Source: Synechococcus sp. SB0662_bin_14 (GTDB taxonomy: Bacteria; Cyanobacteriota; Cyanobacteriia; PCC-6307; Cyanobiaceae). Taken from it: a stretch of DNA of 61,224 bases. The stretch spans positions 1-61,224 of the forward strand of contig VXNS01000032.1 in NCBI GenBank assembly GCA_009840445.1, given 5' to 3'. Each line of letters starts with the position of its first letter. The first letter of the stretch is position 1. Shown in pieces: positions 52,708 to 59,666 of this stretch. The notes under the pieces are model-generated. The model saw only the letters and a list, made by a program, of their open reading frames with translations, searched no databases and had not been told where the DNA came from. Both the position numbers and the translations under genes were made by a program.

Positions 52708-53408
52708 GGCGGAGGAGGATCGGGGGAAGGATCACATTCTGACTGGCGACGCCAGCGGCAGAGCCATTCCCCACTCCCCAGAGAACGGCTTTCCACAGGG
52801 CGCCACAGGTTCGGAGGGATCAAGGCCCTGTCTTGCAGCCAGAGATGGCCGCCCCCCAGAAGCTGGGGACAGAGGGTGATGTGGAGTTCATGGAGGAGAT
52901 CATGGGCCGCCAGCGTGGTGGCCAGTTGGGCGCCCCCCAGCGCCACCAGCCGCCGCCATCCCCTTCGGGCCATGGTTTGGGGCAACGCCTGCCAGTGGGG
53001 CAGGGGGATGGCGCCCCGGAACCGGGGTGGAACCCGATCCACCCGAACCTGCCCTGGCGCCAGCCACCAGCACGCCAGCGGTTGCTGAAAGACAGGCAAG
53101 GCGCCGTCCAGTCGGCCATGGCGGGAGACCACCAGCAGGTGGGGTTGATCAGGCCGCTGCTGACGCCGGCGCTGCTGGAGCAGATCCTCCCCATGGATCA
53201 GACAGGTGCTGCCATGGACCCGCAGGGTGCCGGCCCCCACCAGGCAGGCATCGGCCCAGGCCAGGCACTCCTCCAGCACACGACGATCCGCTGGACCCCC
53301 CAGCTTGGCTGCCCCCCCCTGGGGGGGCGCCAGGCGTCCGTCCAGGCTCACCGCCAGCAGCAGGCGCAACCGGGGACCCATGCCCCCATGGCGAGCACAG
53401 GCATCCAC
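52704..53408 (-). CDS. RibD C-terminal-like reductase
   Basis: A 234-aa protein of the RibD-C/dihydrofolate-reductase-like fold: '[20 protein letters not shown]' (the 'SLDG' motif), '[19 protein letters not shown]', '[20 protein letters not shown]' and '[18 protein letters not shown]'. RibD-C reduces the ribosyl group of the pyrimidine intermediate in riboflavin synthesis using NADPH. Stand-alone versions may also have other pyrimidine or pteridine substrates. ATG 53381 is an alternative to GTG 53408. It is coupled to ndhM and follows the tandem PTPS gene on the same strand. Confidence 0.8.
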   Translation of the reverse strand: MDACARHGGMGPRLRLLLAVSLDGRLAPPQGGAAKLGGPADRRVLEECLAWADACLVGAGTLRVHGSTCLIHGEDLLQQRRRQQRPDQPHLLVVSRHGRLDGALPVFQQPLACWWLAPGQVRVDRVPPRFRGAIPLPHWQALPQTMARRGWRRLVALGGAQLATTLAAHDLLHELHITLCPQLLGGGHLWLQDRALIPPNLWRPVESRSLGSGEWLCRWRRQSECDPSPDPPPP

Positions 53409-53414
53409 CCGCCC

Positions 53415-54374
53415 TCAGCGGCTGGCCAGGGCTTGCAGGGCCTGGGCAACGGGACGGTAGGCCACGGGAGACTCGGCGTAGACCTCTGCGGCGTTGTTGG
53501 GGCTTTCCTGAAGCCGCACCTTGTGCAACTGTGCCCCGCAGCGGCTGATGGGCTGCCTGAGCAGGTCACAGATGTGCAGGGCGATATTTTCTGCCGTGGG
53601 GACCGTGGTGGCGAAGTGGGGAATGTCCTTGTTGAGGAAGGTGTGGTCAAAGGGCTCGGTCACCACGTCCCGCACCACCTGCTGCAGGGCCGCCAGGTCA
53701 CAGAGCATCCCGGTGCGCTCGTCCATTTGCCCCTGCACGGTCACCTCAAGCTGGTAGTTGTGCCCATGGCCGTGGGGGCGGGCGCATTTTCCGTAGGTGG
53801 CCGCGTTCTCTTCAGGGCTCAGTTCGGGCCGCGCCAGGCGGTGGGCTGCCGCGAAGTGGGTGGAGATGGTGAGGAAAGCGTCCATGGTTTGACCGAAATA
53901 ATCCGCCCAGAGGCGAGGGTGTTCATACAGGCGAATGCCCACCACGGGGAGATGGGGCTTGAGGCGCTGCCAGATGCAGTGACACAGCCACTCGGTGCAG
54001 GGCAGCTTGCTGGCCAACTCCGGCCATGTGGTATTCAGAAAGCTGAAGTCCAGGGGATCCGTCACTTGGCGACGGATGTGGTGTTTCACCTCCGACAGGT
54101 TCAGCACCATGCCGTTGGCGTCCAGGGGACCGGCCATGGTGACCACCAGTTCGTAGTTATGGCCATGGCCGGGGGCACGGCTACAGCAACCAAAGCGGGC
54201 TTCGTTGTCCGCAGCGCTCAACTCGGGCAGCCAGTAGCGGTGACTGGCGCAGAACGTGGCCCGCCGCGTGATCAGGCAAAATCGACCCTCGCCATGGGGA
54301 GCCGTTGCGTTGGTGCCGTTACTGGCGATGGCTGCTGCGGCAACGGGGGCCGCGACCATGGCCGTCATCGCCAT
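53415..54374 (-). CDS. tandem-domain PTPS / 6-carboxytetrahydropterin synthase protein
   Basis: A 319-aa protein with two PTPS/QueD domains in one chain. Domain 1 has 'TRRATFCASHRYWLPELSAA', 'APGHGHNYELVVTMAGPLD' and 'VLNLSEVKHHIRRQVTDPLD'. Domain 2 has 'ISTHFAAAHRLARPELSPEE', 'RPHGHGHNYQLEVTVQGQMD', 'LCDLAALQQVVRDVVTEPFD' and the Glu-containing 'VPTAENIALHICDLL'. Both keep the zinc His pair (GHGHNY). The catalytic Cys is clear in domain 1 (FCASH) but replaced in domain 2 (FAAAH), so the second may be regulatory or act with the first. Picocyanobacteria commonly have this fused form. The start lies among ATG 54374, 54368 and 54359. Confidence 0.85.
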   Translation of the reverse strand: MAMTAMVAAPVAAAAIASNGTNATAPHGEGRFCLITRRATFCASHRYWLPELSAADNEARFGCCSRAPGHGHNYELVVTMAGPLDANGMVLNLSEVKHHIRRQVTDPLDFSFLNTTWPELASKLPCTEWLCHCIWQRLKPHLPVVGIRLYEHPRLWADYFGQTMDAFLTISTHFAAAHRLARPELSPEENAATYGKCARPHGHGHNYQLEVTVQGQMDERTGMLCDLAALQQVVRDVVTEPFDHTFLNKDIPHFATTVPTAENIALHICDLLRQPISRCGAQLHKVRLQESPNNAAEVYAESPVAYRPVAQALQALASR

Positions 54375-54400
54375 TCGTGAAGCTGAACTTATTGTAATCA

Positions 54401-55027
54401 ATGCAACCCATGACCTGCGTCCCCGAACACCGTCCCCTCCGCCAGCGACTTGCCGGGGCCAACCTCTACCTGGTGGGGATGATGGGATGCGGGAAATCCA
54501 GCACGGGGCGGATCCTGGCCCGGAAGCTGGGCTACCGCTGGCTGGATGCAGACCAGGTGCTGGAGGCCGCCGCAGGACGCACAATCCCCGCCCTGTTTGC
54601 CCAGGAGGGGGAGGAGGGGTTTCGGGCCGTGGAAACCGACGTGTTGCGTCAGATTGGCCAATGGCACTCCTGTGTGGTCTCCACCGGTGGTGGTGTGGTC
54701 ATCCGCCCGGCCAACTGGGGGGTCATGCGTCAGGGGGTGGTGGTCTGGCTGGCCGCTGCCCCCGAATTGCTGCTGAAGCGGCTGCAGCAGGATCCCACCC
54801 CGCGGCCTTTGCTGCGGTGCCCTGATCCGGCCCAGCGTCTCCAACAACTGCTGGTGGCACGGGAGGCCCTCTACGCTCAAGCCGACGTGCGCATCATGCA
54901 GGCCGGGACCATGACCTCCGAGGCGGTGGCGGCAGCGGTGCTGGAGGCTCTGCCAATGGCGCTTCAAGCACCGACCCATGGGGACACCCGGGGACCGTCC
55001 ACAGACCAGTACGATGTCCTCCTGTAG
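54401..55027 (+). CDS. aroK: shikimate kinase
   Basis: A 208-aa shikimate kinase phosphorylating shikimate at position 3 in aromatic amino acid synthesis. Walker A is 'LVGMMGCGKSSTGRILARKL', and substrate/Mg residues lie in 'LDADQVLEAAAG' and 'FRAVETDVL'. The Gly-rich 'VVSTGGGVVIRPANW' binds shikimate, and the lid Arg is in 'TPRPLLRCPDPAQRLQQLL'. It diverges from the PTPS gene by about 26 bases and precedes the SbcD-like gene. Confidence 0.92.
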   Translation: MQPMTCVPEHRPLRQRLAGANLYLVGMMGCGKSSTGRILARKLGYRWLDADQVLEAAAGRTIPALFAQEGEEGFRAVETDVLRQIGQWHSCVVSTGGGVVIRPANWGVMRQGVVVWLAAAPELLLKRLQQDPTPRPLLRCPDPAQRLQQLLVAREALYAQADVRIMQAGTMTSEAVAAAVLEALPMALQAPTHGDTRGPSTDQYDVLL

Positions 55028-55044
55028 AAGCAACACATCCGACG

Positions 55045-56184
55045 TTGGTTTTCCAATTCATTCATACGGCGGACTGGCAACTGGGCAAGGGGTTTGCCAA
55101 CATTCCGGGCGATGCTGGCGGGGCACTGCGGGACCGGCGCATTGAGACAGTCAAGGCTGTTGGCAGGCTGGCGACGGAACGGGGTGTGGATGCGGTGCTG
55201 GTGGCCGGTGATGCCTTCGACGCCAATGCCGTTGCTCACCGCACCCTGATGCGCATGTTGGATGGGTTGAGGGAGTTTTCAGGGGACTGGGTGTTCATTC
55301 CAGGCAACCACGATCCGGCACTGGCTGATTCGGTCTGGACCCGTCTCCAGAAACGTCTCCAGGACCGGAAGCCGCCCAACGTACATCTGGCGCTTCAACC
55401 GGAACAACCATTGCCGCTCGCTGGCGGCCGTGCCGTCGTATTGCCGGCAGTGCTGCAGCGCAAGCACGAGATTGGCGACCTCACGGCATGGTTCGACCAT
55501 GGGGAAACACCAGAGGGCGCCATTCGGATTGGACTGGCCCATGGATCGGTACCCGAATATCTTCCCAACGCTTCTGACGCAACCAACCCCGTCACCGCCG
55601 GGCGTGCTGATGCTGCGCGTCTGGACTACCTGGCGCTTGGGGACTGGCACGGGACACTGAGAATCAACGACCGCACCTGGTATGCCGGCACACCGGAAAC
55701 CGACAGCTTTTCCTCGTCCGACCCCGGCAACGTGCTGGTTGTGACCATTGACGAGCCGGGCGCACCAGCCCAAGTGGAGACAGTCCCAATCGGTCATTTC
55801 CTCTGGTATTCCGAGGCGGCTGAGGTTCGCTGTGCCGACGACGTGGATGCACTCCACAGAAGGATCAGCCAACTGGCCCCGGACCCGGCCCGATGTCTCC
55901 TGCGGCTGACCCTTTCTGGAGCAGTAAATCTGGCCACCCGCGCCACGCTCTCTGAACGCCGCGAAGACTGGAGCGCCTTATTGCACCATCTGGATGTCCA
56001 GGACCATGGCCTGGTGGACGAACCCAGCGACGACGACCTGGACCGCATTGACCGGGGCGGTTTTGTGCGCACAGCCGTGGAACGTCTGCAGAGCCGCGCC
56101 CGCAACCCGGCGGACCCCGACCGGGGTGTTGCCATGACAGCCCTGCGCCGGCTCTACGAAATCCACGTGGGAACGGGAGACTAA
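55045..56184 (+). CDS. SbcD/YhaO-like metallophosphoesterase nuclease
   Basis: A 379-aa calcineurin-like phosphoesterase of the Mre11/SbcD/YhaO group. Metal motifs are 'FIHTADWQLGKGFA' (D-x-H class), 'DAVLVAGDAFDANAVAH' (GD), 'DWVFIPGNHDPALADS' (GNHD), 'IGLAHGSVPEY' (H) and 'YLALGDWHGTLRI' (GDxH). A capping domain follows. It partners with the downstream SMC-like ATPase, whose start lies five bases after its stop. Together they should form an SbcCD-like exonuclease processing DNA ends or hairpins. The start appears to be TTG 55045. Confidence 0.87.
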   Translation: MVFQFIHTADWQLGKGFANIPGDAGGALRDRRIETVKAVGRLATERGVDAVLVAGDAFDANAVAHRTLMRMLDGLREFSGDWVFIPGNHDPALADSVWTRLQKRLQDRKPPNVHLALQPEQPLPLAGGRAVVLPAVLQRKHEIGDLTAWFDHGETPEGAIRIGLAHGSVPEYLPNASDATNPVTAGRADAARLDYLALGDWHGTLRINDRTWYAGTPETDSFSSSDPGNVLVVTIDEPGAPAQVETVPIGHFLWYSEAAEVRCADDVDALHRRISQLAPDPARCLLRLTLSGAVNLATRATLSERREDWSALLHHLDVQDHGLVDEPSDDDLDRIDRGGFVRTAVERLQSRARNPADPDRGVAMTALRRLYEIHVGTGD

Positions 56185-56188
56185 GGTG

Positions 56189-58855
56189 ATGCAGATCGAA
56201 TCCTTTGCCGTCCGGGATTTTCGCAAGCTCACCGAGCAGGTGTCTGTGCAAGGCCTTCAACCCGGCATCACCGTGATTGCTGGCGACAACGAAGAAGGCA
56301 AATCCACCCTGCTGAGAGCACTGCAGAGTGGATTCTTTGATCGGTACAAGCTGAGCGGGAAGAGCCTTGAGCAGATGATGCCGTTTGGCGCTCAAGGCGT
56401 GAGCCCACGGGTTGAGGTTGATTTCCAACTGGCGGGAACCGGCTACCGGCTGAGCAAGGGCTTCGGCAGGAATGCAATAGCAAAGTTGGAAGGGGATGGT
56501 AATCGTTGGGAGGGGGAGGCTGCGGAAGAGCAATTGCAGCGCCTGCTCGGCTTCTCCCAGCCGGGGAGGGGCGCGGCTGGCGAGGAGCACAGGGGCCTGG
56601 CCGGGCTGCTTTGGGTGGAACAGGGCCGCGCCTTCCAGCCCCTCGGCATGAACCAGGACAGCCAGACGGTTCTCAGAGAAGCCATCGAAGGGGAAGTGGG
56701 GCAGGTGCTTGGCGGGGAACGGGGCCGCCGACTGCTCAGCCAGGTAGAAGAAGACACCGGCAAGTACTTCACCAAAACTGGCCGGGAGCGGGCCGAGCTA
56801 AGCCGTCCTCGCCAGCGTGTGGAGAAACTTGAGGAAGAGTTGGAGAAACTGCGCGGCGAACTCCAGGCCTATGACGACCAGGTGAACCGGCTCGGGGACC
56901 TGCAGGAAAACCTTGCCCGCTACAGGCGTGATGGTGTTCTTGACAGGGCGAAGGTGGAGGCCGAAGAGAGCAACGCTGCGATTCGGCGGCTGGAAGCAGT
57001 CGAGGGGAGGCTTGACACGGCAAGGGCACAGATGGAGCAGGCCAACAGCGCCAAGGACTTGGCGGCAAGGGCCAGAGAGGATCGCAGGACGTTGGCTGAG
57101 GAGGTGGAAGAAGCTGATCGGCAGGCCAGGGAAGCCGCGAGCATCCTCAACGATCTGGAGCCCGACTATGGTGACGCCAAGCGCAGCCTTGCGGAGGCGG
57201 AGGAAAGGTTGGCCACCTGCAACAGGGGGCTGGACAAGGCAAACGAGATCTGGGAAGTGGGGCGCCGGACCCTCGATCAGGCAAGACTCGCAGACGAGTT
57301 GCAAAAACTCGATCAGCAATTCCACCAGGCCCAATCGTTGAACGAACGGGTCGAGCGCAAGCGGGAGGAGATGGCGCACCATCTGGTGAACGAAGATCAT
57401 CTCGACCGGCTTCAGGATCTGCGCCAGGAACAGATTCGTTTGGAGTCTGCACTGGAAGCAGCAGCGGCCACGCTTGTGTTTTCTCCAGAGGGCCAGCAGG
57501 GCGTGTCACTGGATGGGCAGCCCGTTGACGTGGGCCAGCCGGTGCGCGTGACCCAGAACAGCGTCTTCCGTCTCCATGGTTTTGGCGCCCTGGACGTGAC
57601 GCCTGGCGGCCAGGATCTGGCTGGGCTGCGCACCGCTTTGAACGCACTGGAGAGTCGGCTGAGCGCCATGCTTCGCCGCCTGGGCGTGGTGGATCTGGTC
57701 AGTGCGGAGGCGGCCTTCCGCGCCAAAAAAGACCTGGAGGCCCAGGTGGAAAACCTGCGGGGTGAGTTAAGGGGAGTGGCGCCCCAAGGCCTCGCAGTCC
57801 TTGAGACAACAGTGCAGAACAGGCGGGCGCACCTGGGGGCACTGGCGGGATCGGATAGGGGCAATCCGCCTGATGTGGAAACAGCCCAGTCCGCTGAGCA
57901 GGCAGCGCTGGGGGATCGCAAGGAAGCGGAGCGTGCCGCTGAGCAAGCCATGGGAGAGCGGGACAAAGCCCGCCACGTTCATGATCGGCTTTTGGAAAGA
58001 CGCATCCATGCAGATGCGGAGCGCAGGCAAAAGGCGGAGATGGCAGCGGCCCGCCAAACGGTCCTGAAAGAGGCGCGGCGCACGGTGGCGGATGACCAGC
58101 TGACGGCGCAGGCAGAGAAAAAGGCACGGTTGTTGGCAGAGCGCCGCTCCACCTGCGAAGCTGTGCGAGCGGAGTGCGATGACATGAATCCGGAGGCCCT
58201 ACGCCTTGAGCAGCAGCGGGCCGAGGCGGCCTATGGAGCGCTACAGCAGAGGATCCACGCCGATGAACGCGAGGAGCGTGATCTGGCCATTGAACTGCGC
58301 ACCCTGGGCCAGCGGGGCCTCGCTGAGGAGTTGGAGCAGAAGAAGGGCGAGTTGGAGATTGCCCAGAGGGATCTGGAGCGAGCCGAGGCCGATGGGGCGG
58401 CGTGGAAACTGTTGCTGGAGACCCTGCGCCATGCGGAGCGTGAGGCAAAGGAAACCTTCCTCGGACCCGTGCGTGAGCGTTTGCAGCCCTACCTGCGCAT
58501 GATCTTCCCGGGGACGGAATTGCGGCTGAAGGAGGACGACCTGGAACTTGTCTCGCTTCGTCGGGGTGGGATTGAGGAACCCTTCGCTAACCTCAGCATC
58601 GGCGCACGGGAACAGGTTGCTGTGTTGACCCGTCTGGCGCTGGCTGACCTGTTGAGGGAGAAGGGCAGGCCTGTGGTGCTGATCCTGGATGACCCGCTGG
58701 TCAACAGCGATGATGAACGCTTCCGGCGCATGGAATTGGCACTTACAAGAGCGGCGAATTCCTCACTCCAAATCATAATCCTGACCTGCCACGAAGCACG
58801 CTACGAAACCCTGGGCGCAAAAATCATTCGGCTGGCGGACTGCCGGGATGGATAG
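56189..58855 (+). CDS. SbcC/YhaN-like SMC-type ATPase
   Basis: An 888-aa Rad50/SbcC-class ATPase. The N-lobe has 'MQIESFAVRDFRKLTEQVS' and Walker A 'VIAGDNEEGKSTLLRALQSG'. A long coiled coil follows (about 190-760), interrupted near 420-480 by a non-coiled hinge-like insert ('VSLDGQPVDVGQPVRVTQ'). The C-lobe has signature 'PFANLSIGAREQVAVLTRLA', Walker B 'PVVLILDDPLVNSDDERFRR' and 'LQIIILTCHEARYE'. The hinge lacks an obvious CxxC zinc hook, as in YhaN-type relatives. It works with the upstream nuclease gene. ATG 56189 is used; the GTG just before it is in frame. Confidence 0.87.
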   Translation: MQIESFAVRDFRKLTEQVSVQGLQPGITVIAGDNEEGKSTLLRALQSGFFDRYKLSGKSLEQMMPFGAQGVSPRVEVDFQLAGTGYRLSKGFGRNAIAKLEGDGNRWEGEAAEEQLQRLLGFSQPGRGAAGEEHRGLAGLLWVEQGRAFQPLGMNQDSQTVLREAIEGEVGQVLGGERGRRLLSQVEEDTGKYFTKTGRERAELSRPRQRVEKLEEELEKLRGELQAYDDQVNRLGDLQENLARYRRDGVLDRAKVEAEESNAAIRRLEAVEGRLDTARAQMEQANSAKDLAARAREDRRTLAEEVEEADRQAREAASILNDLEPDYGDAKRSLAEAEERLATCNRGLDKANEIWEVGRRTLDQARLADELQKLDQQFHQAQSLNERVERKREEMAHHLVNEDHLDRLQDLRQEQIRLESALEAAAATLVFSPEGQQGVSLDGQPVDVGQPVRVTQNSVFRLHGFGALDVTPGGQDLAGLRTALNALESRLSAMLRRLGVVDLVSAEAAFRAKKDLEAQVENLRGELRGVAPQGLAVLETTVQNRRAHLGALAGSDRGNPPDVETAQSAEQAALGDRKEAERAAEQAMGERDKARHVHDRLLERRIHADAERRQKAEMAAARQTVLKEARRTVADDQLTAQAEKKARLLAERRSTCEAVRAECDDMNPEALRLEQQRAEAAYGALQQRIHADEREERDLAIELRTLGQRGLAEELEQKKGELEIAQRDLERAEADGAAWKLLLETLRHAEREAKETFLGPVRERLQPYLRMIFPGTELRLKEDDLELVSLRRGGIEEPFANLSIGAREQVAVLTRLALADLLREKGRPVVLILDDPLVNSDDERFRRMELALTRAANSSLQIIILTCHEARYETLGAKIIRLADCRDG

Positions 58856-58867
58856 CCGGAACCGGGC

Positions 58868-59167
58868 CTACTTGAACAAGTCGGCATGGGTCCCCGTGCG
58901 AACGAGGACCAACTCGTCCCCTACACTGCTCCAGTCCCATATCAGCAGCCAGTCGGGCTTGACATGGCACTCCCAGGAGCGGTCCCACGGAGAACCTGAT
59001 AGCCGGTGAGGCTTGCAACGTTCCGGCGGCATTTTTCCCTCTTGCAGCCCATCAACAATTGACTTCAGATGCTTGAGGTTCCACCCACGTCTGACACAGC
59101 GCTTGAGATCTCGCTTATATACACTCGTTTCAAAAACGACTTTTTGCGGATTGTTGGGACGACACAT
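58868..59167 (-). CDS. YafQ family mRNA-interferase toxin
   Basis: A 99-aa RelE-superfamily toxin close to YafQ: 'TSVYKRDLKRCVRRGWNLKH', 'LQEGKMPPERCKPHRLSGS', 'SWECHVKPDWLLIWDW' and 'ELVLVRTGTHADLFK', with the catalytic-type His/Asp/Phe end. YafQ toxins cleave mRNA in the ribosomal A site. ATG 59167 ('MCRPNNPQKVVFET') gives the normal size. Its likely antitoxin (59503-59664) is 335 bases upstream instead of overlapping, because other sequence, including a MITE-like element, lies between them. Confidence 0.85.
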   Translation of the reverse strand: MCRPNNPQKVVFETSVYKRDLKRCVRRGWNLKHLKSIVDGLQEGKMPPERCKPHRLSGSPWDRSWECHVKPDWLLIWDWSSVGDELVLVRTGTHADLFK

Positions 59168-59502
59168 AGTGAAAAAATGAAAGAGTGATTGATGGGCTTT
59201 TGCTAAGGAAACGCTGGAAAACCTCAAAACAGGTCCACATAGAATTCTGACTTCCCTGTCACAGCAAGGGTTTTTAAAAAGCCTGGACTGGGGTGGAGGG
59301 GTTTCCCAGCGTTTCCCTAATGCACTTTCTAACTGTCAATCAAACTACTCTCAATCACTCTAAAATCAAATAGCTCACTACTACCATTTAAGCCCATAGG
59401 CCAGCATACCATCCAGTAAGCTTGGGAAACCTAAAGAAATTCTAATTTTTCCACCGTCTCAATGAGAGCCATTAGCCCAGTGATTCTGAACCCCATGTCC
59501 TG
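59168..59502. mobile_element. MITE-like element with about 18-bp inverted repeats (about 59205-59318)
   Basis: AAGGAAACGCTGGAAAACC at about 59205-59223 is an imperfect inverted copy of GGTTTCCCAGCGTTTCCC at about 59300-59317. TA dinucleotides flank both outer ends, and an internal palindrome GGGTTTTTAAAAAGCC lies at about 59270. The 114-bp body has no gene, as expected for a miniature inverted-repeat element of a TA-targeting family. The rest of the spacer (59319-59502) is AT-rich with no recognisable feature. The element sits between the toxin and antitoxin genes. Confidence 0.6.
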
Positions 59503-59664
59503 TCAAGCCAGTGCTGAGGAAATGAGGTCATCGAGGCTATTGGACTTCGTCAGACCTTTGCGCTCATAGGCTTGACGCAAGGCTGCTTGCGTCTCGGCAT
59601 TTGGCGCCTTCACACCAGATGGTTGCTGTGTTGCGTCCGGTGTTGAGGAAGAGAAGGTTGCCAT
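59503..59664 (-). CDS. small antitoxin-like protein
   Basis: A 53-aa acidic/helical protein reading 'MATFSSSTPDATQQPSG', then 'NAETQAALRQAYERKGLTKS' and 'NSLDDLISSALA'. The pattern 'ETQAAL..A....GLT..NSLDDLI' resembles the C-terminal, toxin-binding half of RelB/DinJ-type antitoxins ('ETR.A...A..G..LT.F.S.DDLM'). It lacks an obvious N-terminal ribbon-helix-helix. Same strand and upstream of the YafQ-like toxin, so I pair them, though the spacing is unusually long. It may be a truncated antitoxin. Confidence 0.6.
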   Translation of the reverse strand: MATFSSSTPDATQQPSGVKAPNAETQAALRQAYERKGLTKSNSLDDLISSALA

Positions 59665-59666
59665 AG

